A stretch of 64,000 bases of DNA from Lepraria neglecta (lineage: Eukaryota; Ascomycota; Lecanoromycetes; Lecanorales; Stereocaulaceae): positions 4,030,001 to 4,094,000 of the forward strand of contig CM065650.1 of NCBI GenBank assembly GCA_033220425.1, given 5' to 3'. How positions within the stretch are numbered: position 1 is the stretch's first letter; every line of letters starts with the position of its first letter. The notes under the pieces are model-generated. The model ran no database searches and was not told the DNA's origin. It was given only the letters and a program-made list of their open reading frames with translations. Below are positions 55,285-64,000 of this stretch, piece after piece. Made by a program: the position numbers and the translations under genes.

Positions 55285-57960
55285 ATGCAACCGCCTTTGA
55301 AAAGGCCGCGCCTATCGAGGAGCAACGACCCAGACACTGACCTCCACGAGCGGAGGGCGCGAAACGATTCTCGGCTTAAGTCCATTTTCGAGTCTATATT
55401 CGACAAATATGGAAAAGACTTTGAGGGCATTGGTGATGAAATAGATATGAGGACCGGTGAGATCGTGGTCAACAATGGTCATATTCTTGGGATGACAGAT
55501 GAAAGGGATGCTGGAGATGCCGAGAGTTCAAGTGAGGAGCTCGAGAGTGGCTATTATTCGGAAGACGAGGATTCAGAAACTCCAATTACTTCCTACGAGC
55601 ACCAGGAAATAGCGCAAAAGCCGGACGATTCAGGAGACGAGGCCCTTATGGCGGAGGCTGAGGCTTCCTGGCGCTCGGACGACGACGCGGATAGCCTCAT
55701 GGGAGCAATCGACGTTGAGCAGTCATCACTCGAAACAGATCCCATTTCAAGGGTTGAAGATATAGTCTCTGATTCGGAAGAAGACGAGCTAGCAAAAAGT
55801 GACTTTGAGTGGATGACTCCGAGGCATATCAGGGCTGTTGCCCAGAATCGTTGGCGTTATCGAAAGCAGGAGGTTGAGTCTTTGGACGACTCTACCATCG
55901 AGCCAGCGTGGCGTGCACCACCAATTCCCATGGCTAGACCGTCTTCCCAAGGGATACTAGATATTAGGCCGGCCAGCATTGATGACATTCAAGATGACCC
56001 AGATAGCGAAGGACAGGGCGTTTCGTTATGGGCTCCAGAAGGAAAGAAGCGCCCGAGGCGTAGGTCGAGAAAGTCCCATTCCCCAGATCGTCAATCGCCA
56101 CTCATTCGGCAGGAGGGGTTTGACGCAGGAGAAAGCCCATCCGATTCGAGTATTTCTCGACATGTCTCCCGGCGATACTACTGGACGCAGGAGGAAGAGG
56201 ACCTCCTCCGCCAACTCAAGGCGACTACGAGGCTCACGTACCGGGAGATGCTACCGTACTTTCCACGCCGACGCGGGCATTCTATTAATCTTCATTGGTC
56301 AGTCATGACCAATCGTGAGAAGGCCAACCTAAAACTCAAAGCTTCTGCTCGGACAAACAGCACACCGCTTTCGCCTTCGACTGCTTCGTTTCAAGTTCAA
56401 ACAGGCGAGAGCAAAATGGCCCCCAGCCATGAAACGAGCGATGGCTTAAGTGATGCTCAGAGGATTGACCTCCTGCTTAAGACTGTGGATTCAGCACTGA
56501 CAGACCAAACCATTGACACCGACAAGCCTACCGACGAGCTTTTCGACGAACATATGATTCAGCCCAACGAAAGCATACAGAGAGCTGATATACTGGGCAG
56601 CGTTGCTTGGAATCAATCTACGCTCAATGCTGTTCAACCTTCACTAAAGAATAATCGTAATCTAGAAAAGGAGCAGCGTAAATGCTTCAATAAAGCTACT
56701 GCTGCCAGCAATCAGAATGTTCTTGGGACAGGCAATCAAGACAGCTTCCCCACACTGCCTGTAGTGCAAGGAACCCCTCAACCATCGAGTCCAATCATAA
56801 TCAACTCCCAAACATGTCAAGTCGACGACGAAGTCCCACAGCTCATGCTCGAAAGAAGTGAAGAAGAAAACGCGCTGACCGAAGTCTTCATGCGGGAATC
56901 TGAGAGAGCAATTGAATCAGCTGCAGCGGCAATTCGTGGCCGCCGCGATAAGAATGGCGCAATTGGACAGGCTAAGAGTGAAGATCATGAGCAAATTCTG
57001 TCCACATTTGCAACGCAACGCAAGTTTGAAGATGATGCAGCGGTTCGTCAACGGAGATGTGCTCAGCGTCTCGCGAAAGAAGGATTTGAGATCGTCTCCC
57101 AGCCTGACGATCGACATGTTGGGCCGAAACAGGGCCAGGCTATCAAGACTGAAATCGAGCTTAGCCCTACGTTTGAAGATTTCGCCGATGACGCTTCGCA
57201 TTGCCTGCAGACCGCGAGTGTGGCGATATCAGACATTTGCTCTACTTTGCAGAACCCCGCCGGCACCCCTACTCCTTTGCTCCAAGAAATCACGGACTCT
57301 CTTCCGGTAGAGTATTCACCCCGCGAAAAGCAGTCCATTGCGCGGCGCGCTGCCTCTACGAGATTGGATGTGGCATCAGAGCAGCTAGGTGCAAACTCTT
57401 TGAGGTCCATGACTACAGAGCAAGTTTTTCAAGTCCTTATACCAGTGCCCAAGTCGTATGCCGTTTCGAAGGAACCCACAAAACCTAGAAATGTCACGGT
57501 AGATGAGTGGAGGCCAGACCTTGAAGACCAGATCATGGAATCTAAAGGTCTCAACAGGGAAAGCCCGAAGCAGTCACCTCCAAAATGCTCGTCGCCTGCT
57601 GCGAGGAAGGATCGACCTGCCGTCCCAACGCCAAAATTGCATATCGATAATATCAACACACGCAACGTTGAGTGTGATCGGGCCCAATGTGATTCCGAAG
57701 ATCCATTAGGCTCTGAGATCCCCAATTCGCAGCCTTCAACCAAGACCACACCGACGTCCCGAACACATGGAACCCAGGACAAACAGGCTAAGAGATGTGC
57801 CTCAATCGTTCCGCCGCCTTCGGGTAGGGGTCGCCATTCGGGTCTTCGATCGCCAAAGAAGCAGGAAAAGAGCAAATTGAAGACTACCATAGCCGACTCT
57901 TTCTCCTTGATCTCCGAGGCAATGCTTGATTGCAGTGAAGACGAATTGTCATTAATGTGA
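55285..57960 (+). CDS. SCM3: centromere histone chaperone Scm3 (HJURP) with SANT/Myb domain
   Basis: This intronless gene encodes 891 residues. The Scm3 domain lies at about residues 28-75 (SRLKSIFESIFDKYGKDF, GIGDEIDMRTGEIVVNNGHI). An acidic region follows (SSSEELESGYYSEDEDSE, SDSEEDEL). At about 295-350 is a SANT/Myb-like DNA-binding domain (YYWTQEEEDLLRQLKATTRL, REMLPYFPRRRGHSINLHW). A long disordered tail with basic patches ends EDELSLM. Scm3 delivers the centromeric H3 variant CENP-A to centromeres; filamentous ascomycetes have this longer form with an added DNA-binding domain. The Scm3 assignment rests on the N-terminal signature and the domain order. Confidence 0.88.
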   Translation: MQPPLKRPRLSRSNDPDTDLHERRARNDSRLKSIFESIFDKYGKDFEGIGDEIDMRTGEIVVNNGHILGMTDERDAGDAESSSEELESGYYSEDEDSETPITSYEHQEIAQKPDDSGDEALMAEAEASWRSDDDADSLMGAIDVEQSSLETDPISRVEDIVSDSEEDELAKSDFEWMTPRHIRAVAQNRWRYRKQEVESLDDSTIEPAWRAPPIPMARPSSQGILDIRPASIDDIQDDPDSEGQGVSLWAPEGKKRPRRRSRKSHSPDRQSPLIRQEGFDAGESPSDSSISRHVSRRYYWTQEEEDLLRQLKATTRLTYREMLPYFPRRRGHSINLHWSVMTNREKANLKLKASARTNSTPLSPSTASFQVQTGESKMAPSHETSDGLSDAQRIDLLLKTVDSALTDQTIDTDKPTDELFDEHMIQPNESIQRADILGSVAWNQSTLNAVQPSLKNNRNLEKEQRKCFNKATAASNQNVLGTGNQDSFPTLPVVQGTPQPSSPIIINSQTCQVDDEVPQLMLERSEEENALTEVFMRESERAIESAAAAIRGRRDKNGAIGQAKSEDHEQILSTFATQRKFEDDAAVRQRRCAQRLAKEGFEIVSQPDDRHVGPKQGQAIKTEIELSPTFEDFADDASHCLQTASVAISDICSTLQNPAGTPTPLLQEITDSLPVEYSPREKQSIARRAASTRLDVASEQLGANSLRSMTTEQVFQVLIPVPKSYAVSKEPTKPRNVTVDEWRPDLEDQIMESKGLNRESPKQSPPKCSSPAARKDRPAVPTPKLHIDNINTRNVECDRAQCDSEDPLGSEIPNSQPSTKTTPTSRTHGTQDKQAKRCASIVPPPSGRGRHSGLRSPKKQEKSKLKTTIADSFSLISEAMLDCSEDELSLM

Positions 57961-58320
57961 CCGTCTTGGAAACACTTGACGCACCACATTCAAACAGCCC
58001 CTTTCTATACGCCGAAGCATCCACGGCAGCGGACTCTGCAGCGAGGAGGTAGAAATCGGACGACCAGACGCATCGAGGTCCGAACAGCGGTACTGAGAGG
58101 CCTGTCGCCAATTATATGGTCGAAAGTCACCTGTGAATTCTTGGAGGGCAACAGAAGTTGGCATAACTGCCCAGCAGTCTCCAGGACTCAATTTGAAGGG
58201 TCATATAGAGGAGAGTATTTTCAAGCAACTGTCAGGTATGAATATGACCTCCAAGCTGATCTTGGAATGTATTTAGATGAATGATCATACAAGACAGGGC
58301 GAAACGGCCATTCTGTTGTG
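57961..58320. other. convergent 3' intergenic region
   Basis: Between the 3' ends of SCM3 and the cysteine synthase gene; nothing is recognised. Confidence 0.5.
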
Positions 58321-59825
58321 TCAGGCATCACTAGTATTTTTAGGACTGATGATGTCTTCTAATTTACTGTCCGTCTTGCCGCCAATGTTTCCTGCTTTCG
58401 CCCAAAACTTCGAGATATGTCGTGTTCCCGAATCACAGAGTATGGTAACGATTCTGTTGCCCGGGCCAATCTCTCGTGCCGTCTTTACTGCAGCGATGCC
58501 TTTTGCCATCAGTTCCCTCTTTGAAAATGAGAAATACGGGCACTTACAATTGACAGCACTACTGCTCCCAACGAAAATACCATCTTTCTCTACAAGCCAT
58601 CTCGCCATCGCTAACGCTTGCTCATCTTCCACCTTAACAGCATCATCTATCAACTCCCTCCCAGCTTCAAAATTCGCAGTCACTCTGTTAATCCCAATAC
58701 CCTCCACAATAGTATCAACCTGCGATCTCCTCCTCGTCCCCTCCTTCTCCTTCGTATTAAACATAACCCCATACTTAATCCGATTATACAACCCACTACC
58801 CTGCGGATCCGCCAACACAATCCTCACCTTCGGCAACCTAGCCTTCAAATACCTCGCCACACCAGCAATCGTACCACCTGTCCCTGCGCCAGCAACGAAT
58901 GCATCTACTTTCCCGCCACACTGTTGGAAGATTTCGGGCCCGGTGCCGTTATAGTGAGCTTGCCAATTTGCTTCGTTTTCGAATTGGTCTGCGAAGTAGC
59001 CCCGGCCTGAGCGGTTGGGGTCGGCGGTGTGTTCTGCTGCGAGGGTGCGGGCGCGGTTGACGAAGTGCATGGGGTCGACTATTGGGGCTGGGGGGACACG
59101 TTCGACTGTGGCGCCGAGGGTGAGGAGGAGGGAGGATTTTTCGGTGGATTGGTCGGAGGGCATGCAGCTATTTACGTCAGTTTGAAGGAGACGAAGTCTA
59201 TAAAACGCAATTCAGTAACTGAGGACAAGGCCTACATGGACGCTAAGTAGCCTCTCGCTCTGCATACCGTAGCAAGTGAGATGCCTGTGGAGCCTATGGT
59301 GCCTTCGTATATGGTGTCTCCAGAATAAGGTTTCAAGAGCCCTTGCTCTTCTGCCTACTTGTATTCAGACATGAAGTAAGAGGTGTGGAAAAGCATATGT
59401 TACCAGATTAATGATGCTGAGAGCTACTCTGTCTTTCGGACTGCCACCTCCGCCATTGAGAAACTACCGACACGATTAGGAAATGGACACATAATAGTAG
59501 AATGGCAGCTGCACAATACCTCCGCTTTAGCAAGTATATCACATCCCGTCTCCTCCGACAAGGACTTAATCTTGAACAACGGCGTATTTCCAATGCAGAC
59601 CTCAATGCCTTCCGGAACTTCTACCACATCACCATCCCTTTCATGGTCCTCCAGATTAATGTGATCATCATTGTTATGTAGACCAGCGCCTGCAAGTGTC
59701 CTATTTTCAGCACGTCGTCTCCAAAACCTCCATTCAAGATCCGGATAGAAGTCTTTGTAGCCGAGGGTCAGCAGTATGCCAGTTACGAAGGCTGCTGTAG
59801 CATATAGCTTCGGGCGATTCTCCAT
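58321..59825 (-). CDS. MCY1: cysteine synthase-like PLP enzyme, membrane-anchored (Mcy1 type)
   Basis: Exons 59825-59520, 59463-59404, 59354-59242, 59167-58548 and 58499-58321 give 425 residues. An N-terminal membrane segment (KLYATAAFVTGILLTLGY) precedes the fold-type II PLP domain: EVCIGNTPLFKIKSLSEET, the PLP lysine in GGGGSPKDRVALSI, YEGTIGSTGISLA, FVAGAGTGGTIAGVARYLK (phosphate loop), IVEGIGINRV, DEQALAMARWLVEKDGIFVG, and RIVTILCDSGTRHISKFW. A membrane-anchored cysteine synthase homologue is known from the yeast mitochondrial outer membrane (Mcy1, YGR012W); location and symbol here are by that analogy. The donor of the third intron is GTCCAT, non-consensus. The last intron (48 nt) is divisible by three without a stop; retention would insert 16 residues next to VNC. 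Confidence 0.88.
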
Positions 59826-59998
59826 GGCACCACCAGCTACTCATAGGCTATCGTAACAACATGTTGACGTTCTTTAGACGTGTTGGATGATGACGCCGGG
59901 TGCGGCGAGTTGAAGCTCGAAATCTGCGGCAAGAGCCGAGACCATCAACATCTCCACGCCAACTTTCTCCAACACCTGGGGAATGCGACAGGAGCATT
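59826..59998. promoter_or_regulatory. 173-bp bidirectional promoter
   Basis: The cysteine synthase ATG (59825, minus) and the methyltransferase ATG (59999, plus) are 173 bp apart. Both products are likely mitochondrial, so co-expression from this interval is plausible. Confidence 0.55.
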
Positions 59999-61665
59999 AT
60001 GGATTCGCCGCTGATAGCCCAGGTCTTCCGGCGCCTACTCTCCCATCAGACGTGTTCCAGACTGCGCTTTCAGCCTCCTTTACCCAGACGAATCCCTCCC
60101 AATGCGCCGGGGCGGAGATATTACAGAAGCTCGAACGAGGACGAGGTGGAGGATAGGTCAACAAGCAGTTGGCAGCAGCGAACAGACTTATTTCCGCCCG
60201 ACAAGCTGCGAGAATATGAACGATACCCGATGGTCACCTCGGACATTCTGCGGAGCAGGAGGGAAAGGCCCAAAAGAGTGAAGATGCTGGCACGCGACTT
60301 TATAGAAGGTACATTTCCCATTGAAATCTATACACTTTTGCTAATATAATGGTCAGACAGTCTCTACAATCCCCACTACGGCTACTTCCCTAAACAAGTC
60401 GTGATCTTCAGCCCCGGCCAACCCTTCGATTTCAACAGCATGGCCAATGAACCCGAATTCTATACGCAGCTCGGAGAACGCTACACTGCCTTCGAAGACG
60501 CCTTGGACGCTGAAGTCCCCAATGAGAGTCGGCAACTGTGGCATACGCCCACTGAGCTTTTTCGTCCCTACTATGGGGAAGCAATAGCCCGCTACCTCGT
60601 CACCAACTACAAACTCTCCAACTACCCCCTACACGACCTCATAATATACGAACTAGGCGCAGGAAATGGTACCCTCATGCTCAATATCCTAGACTTTATC
60701 CGCGACTTCGAGCCTGACGTCTACGCACGGACTAAATTCAAGGTCATCGAAATCTCCTCCGCCTTAGCCTCCCTCCAAACCTCCCAGCTCATGAAAACGG
60801 CTTCATCAAGAGGTCATACAGATCATGTTGAAATCATCAACCGCTCCGTCTTCGCCTGGGATACCTACGTGCCTGCGCCCTGCTACTTCCTCGCGCTCGA
60901 AGTCTTTGATAATTTCGCTCACGATAGTATACGCTACGACCCCTTCACCGAAGAGCCCCTCCAATGTACCGTACTCATCGACAACAGTGGCGATTTCTGG
61001 GAATTCTATACCAAGCACATTGATCCCGTGGCGGCGCGGTTTCTGAGAGTGAGACATGCGGCGTGCTCGAGGCCGTTTGATCATCCGCTCCAGGGATCGA
61101 GGTTTATAAGACAGTTGAAGTCCAGGTTGCCACTGGCGCCGAATATGACGGTGCCGGAATATGTACCCACGCGATTGATGCAGTTTTTTGATATTTTGAG
61201 AGAATATTTCCCGCTTCATCAGCTGCTCACTAGTGACTTCCACGCTCTTCCCGACGCAGTAAAAGGTTATAACGCCCCCGTGGTACAGACTCGCTATCAG
61301 CGGCGTACTGTACCTGTGACGACGCCCTACGTATGTCTCACATTAGCTTGATCTTATTAGGGATTAGTGGCGCTGATGTGTTACTCTTAGGTCCAACAAG
61401 GCTACTTCGACATACTCTTTCCCACGGATTTTGCTGTCATCGAGGATGTCTACCGCGCCATTACTGGCAAGCTGACTCGGGTGATGGCGCATGAGGAGTT
61501 TTTGAAGAGGTGGGCTTACGTGGAAGATAGTGCGACGAAGAGTGGGGAGAATCCTATGCTGAGCTGGTAAGCTGTCCTTCTATTCTCCCTTACCGGAAGA
61601 GAACGAAGCGCCATGACTGATAGTACTACAGGTACAAGAACTCTTCAGTCATGATATCGACATGA
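59999..61665 (+). CDS. MidA/NDUFAF7-like mitochondrial methyltransferase (DUF185)
   Basis: Exons 59999-60308, 60357-61330, 61391-61566 and 61632-61665 give 497 residues. ATG 59999 is chosen because the frame upstream opens only at GTG; it gives an Arg-rich N-terminus without acids (FRRLLSHQTCSRLRFQPPLP) suited to mitochondrial import. The methyltransferase part has DSLYNPHYGYFPKQ, PEFYTQLGERYTAFED, the SAM-binding motif YELGAGNGTLMLN, KVIEISSALASLQ and FLALEVFDNFAHDS. The C-terminus continues through two short exons (QGYFDILFPTDFAVIEDVYR, SWYKNSS). In animals NDUFAF7 methylates an arginine of a complex I subunit during assembly; the fungal role is assumed by homology. All splice sites are canonical. 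Confidence 0.87.
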
Positions 61666-61983
61666 GAGGATCCTTTTGTATGTATGTACCAAGGGAAGGA
61701 TTCCCATATCAATTTATATATTGCGCTGTCATGGGTTGAATCATGCTCTTAATTGCTCACTCCAAGGGTGCCAAGTTCCTGTAGTTTCTTCGAGATTAAA
61801 CCTTTCTTACTCACTTTAGGCAGCAAGCCTTGACTGTCTTTGCCATCTGAATGTGGCTCTTTACCTTGAAAACCCCCCACCCTAACGTGACATTTCCTAT
61901 AAATTGGCAATCTCTTTGGCTTGCTACTCCTTTACTGCGTCATATTCCTATCTTCAGCTCCGGACTGGTATTCGTATAACGAG
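61666..61983. other. intergenic, promoter of the F-box-like gene
   Basis: Nothing else is recognised. Confidence 0.45.
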
Positions 61984-63440
61984 ATGCGTCAAAAGGTCTT
62001 CACTATGGGGCTGCAAGACGTCCTTGTACTCAACATCCAGCTCGGCTCTCGGCCATGCGATTGCAATACCAGGGAAGAGTCCCCGCAGAATGCCTCAGGG
62101 ACGGTCAAAGGGCCCATTCAGCGATACACTTTCACGAATATTCTCCGAAAATTCAGGTCTGTTGGGAAGAAATCATCGGGGGCTATCAACGAATCAGGGG
62201 ATATTCGTAACGAGCAAGCTGAGTCTTCGGCTCAACATCCCACAGAAAACGGCGTGTGCTGTAATGAAACCCTATCGATCGAAGAGAATTCTACGGACAC
62301 TCCCAACAAGCAAACTGTTTCTTCGGTTCAAAATTCCACGGAGAACAGAAAGTGTTTGGATGAGACCACATCGATTAAAGAGAACTCCGGCCTACTACCC
62401 TTGCAAGCCAAGTATGATGCACTTCTCGAAACCCTTCCCAAGGCCACGGACCTGGACTCTTGCCCGAGCGTCGAATCAGAATCTCATCCCCTTACTGCGA
62501 CTCCTTTGGGCCTGTTTGGCAAATTACCCGTAGAGATCAGAGAAGCAATCTGGGCATTGCTCCTGTTCCTACCTTCACCCAACGGTATGATCAAAGATGC
62601 CTATAAACTGATAGGCGACTGGGAATCGATCAGGAAAAGCGCCATTCCCGTCATCGATGTTGTTAAATCGGGGATTTTGCGAACATCTCGTGCCATTCTC
62701 GCAGAGACATTACCCGTGTTGTACGGGGATAACACGTTCTATTTCAGCAGCGCTCGTGACATAGTGGAGTTCGGCCACCGCGGCATCGAGACAGATTACA
62801 GAACCCATTTCGCGACCCAGCCCGCGATCTATGGGCGGAACAGTATGGTCCGGTTGGCTTATTTGAAGATTTCTGCGCTTGATGGCCGGTTCTATAGGGA
62901 CGTCGATAAGGAGAACGACCACATCTGGAGTGAATGGCGAGACTTCTTCACTTCGGAGATACTCTACAGGCCTATGGGCTTCCCGGCATTAGAGCGTTTG
63001 GTGTTGGATTTTACCGATTGGCGGCTCACTGCTGCGGAATCATCTGCGTTGACGGTAAGCATTTGTACAGGAAAACCTCCAAATAGAATGGTCGATGCGG
63101 GCTTTGGCCGAAACAACGCTGCTCTAGGAGGGTCTCATACCCTCAGAAATGCGACTTTTCTGACAGCCTGCCCGTTCGCCTGTGCCTTTCTAATTGTTCA
63201 AAGACTAATAGTGGCTTGTAGGTACAACCCATCGTTGACAAACTTCGCGAGTCTGGTGGCTTGAAGGAGCTGATGATCAAGGGAATCAGGGAGAAGCAGA
63301 CTCTTTTGGACCTGAAACGCGGCCTTTTAAACGAAGGGGGGAGATTCATTGTGTACGATGAAAGGAATGAGAAAGTTGTCGACTTGATCATGCCTAGCTC
63401 TGCTGAGAGCTCGAAGGATAATCCTGAGACATCGGAATGA
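61984..63440 (+). CDS. F-box-like protein, intact family member with tandem repeats
   Basis: Exons 61984-63054 and 63222-63440 give 429 residues. Start ATG 61984 (MRQKVFTMGLQDVLVLN); upstream the frame opens only with TTG. Residues 76-139 are two 32-residue repeats. Then comes the F-box-like motif of this fungal class (LFGKLPVEIREAIWALLL near 182) and the usual continuation: SGILRTSRAILAETLPVLYG, NTFYFSSARDIVEFGHRG, NSMVRLAYLKISALD, MGFPALERLVLDFTDWRL and, after the intron, VDKLRESGGLKELMIKG. Such proteins are numerous in Dothideomycetes and are assumed to bind Skp1 in SCF ubiquitin ligases, though the F-box is weak. The next copy starts 505 bp downstream. Confidence 0.75.
62209..62400 (+). 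repeat. two tandem 96-bp repeats (32 codons each)
   Basis: Units 62209-62304 and 62305-62400 both read N(E/K)Q..SS.Q..TEN, then C..ET.SI.ENS. They have diverged at about half of their residues. Confidence 0.8.
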
Positions 63441-63944
63441 GTCTGTATCCACAGAGAGCCGATTCCTCGAGAACTCAAGGGGGTTTGGATAACCCGACAA
63501 TACTACAGCTCAGGTAGAGGCGAGGCCTGGTGGGAACGGAGCGCAATTGTTGCACAGATGAAGGAACCTTTGCCGCTGAAAAGCTTCAAAAAGTCGTGTC
63601 TTGGCACATTTGACGCTCGCATGTGCGACAAGTCATCAGCTCCCACTTTCATAAATATCGTCTTCTCTCTGCTCAGTTTAAGTCGGATTGTTTCGACTTC
63701 TAGGGTGGGGTCCTCTGAATACGCATGATTTATACTCTAATTTGCTCTCAAAGCTGCCAATTCTCCTGGAATGCAACCGCTATGATTTATGATAGGCATC
63801 AACTTTGATCGTTTCTAGCCATCATGTTCCTGATATCCAAGTTTGCATTTCCTACACTCTGACTATTTCCCAACTCGCTGCGACTTGATTTCATCTAAGT
63901 CTTCATATCTCAGCGTTACAATCGTCGTCTTTATAGATAGCAAG
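63441..63944. other. intergenic between tandem F-box-like copies
   Basis: It presumably carries the 3' flank of the first copy and the promoter of the second. No other feature is seen. Confidence 0.5.
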
Positions 63945-64000
63945 ATGCGTCAAAAGGTCTTCACTATTGGACTGCAAGACGTTCTTGTGTTCAACGTTCA
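63945..64000 (+). CDS. second F-box-like copy, 5' end only, cut by the window
   Basis: ATG 63945 opens MRQKVFTIGLQDVLVFNV, matching the first copy (MRQKVFTMGLQDVLVLNI) at 15 of 18 residues with nearly identical DNA over the first 40 bases. The rest lies beyond the window, so whether it is intact is unknown. Confidence 0.7.
   Translation, partial: MRQKVFTIGLQDVLVFNV

Noticed and set aside
1-64000. tRNA or rRNA genes, CRISPR, biosynthetic gene cluster
   Set aside because: I looked for B-box-like GGTTCGA contexts and repeat-spacer patterns and found none with matching structure. No PKS, NRPS or terpene synthase core lies near the transporter.

Overview
This window is nuclear DNA of a filamentous ascomycete (Pezizomycotina, most likely a Dothideomycete). 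The evidence is gene structure and gene content. Genes are dense on both strands and carry short introns (mostly 45-90 nt) with GTAAGT/GTATGT-type donors and TAG/CAG acceptors. Several families are fungus-specific: MSB1, TOS1, an Asp f 4-like secreted protein, a SANT-containing Scm3, an Rlm1-type MADS factor, and a NACHT-ankyrin receptor. The species cannot be fixed from sequence alone. I found no tRNA, rRNA, CRISPR array or intact transposon. Exon joins below were read by eye; wherever I give them, the spliced length is a whole number of codons. Several long frames open at GTG or TTG, so starts were moved to a real ATG where one exists.

Region 1, about 1-11,300, is a gene graveyard. In order: a secreted pectin-lyase-fold protein with a lost start, three in-frame stops and a frameshift; a fungal transcription-factor-like gene with a frameshift and a stop; an ankyrin gene with at least five stops; one intact small secreted protein (5,289-5,843); two related but eroded segments near 6.7 and 8.6 kb; an FAD oxidoreductase-Rieske gene with two stops, a frameshift and a damaged cluster ligand; and an unassigned frame split by one TGA. 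Many lesions are of the C-to-T/G-to-A kind, so repeat-induced point mutation (RIP) followed by drift is a reasonable but untested explanation.

Region 2, 11,372-30,428, is intact core genome: the penta-EF-hand protein PEF1, morphogenesis protein MSB1, a DUF3140 protein, the MADS regulator RLM1, a 14-TM DHA2 multidrug transporter, a large basic nuclear-type protein of unknown function, and a glycine-rich RRM protein.

Region 3, 31,607-46,132, is an accessory block. It holds a 2,247-residue NLR-like receptor (helical N-domain, NACHT, about 20 ankyrin repeats, ZZ-like zinc finger), a broken F-box-like gene, a secreted histidine-phosphatase-like enzyme, a small secreted protein and an Asp f 4-like secreted protein, with a 2.2 kb gap before the last.

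Region 4, 46,914-61,665, is again mostly housekeeping: cell-wall protein TOS1, peroxisomal docking protein PEX13, a decayed 2H-phosphoesterase gene, autophagy protein ATG6, centromere chaperone SCM3, an outer-membrane-type cysteine synthase, and a MidA/NDUFAF7-like mitochondrial methyltransferase. ATG6/SCM3 and the synthase/methyltransferase pair are divergent gene pairs with promoters under 200 bp.

Region 5, 61,984-64,000, carries an F-box-like gene related to the broken copy at 39.2-40.3 kb, plus the first codons of a tandem second copy running off the window. The most interesting items are the NLR, the expanding F-box-like family with tandem repeats in its N-terminal regions, and the concentration of decayed genes at the left end.
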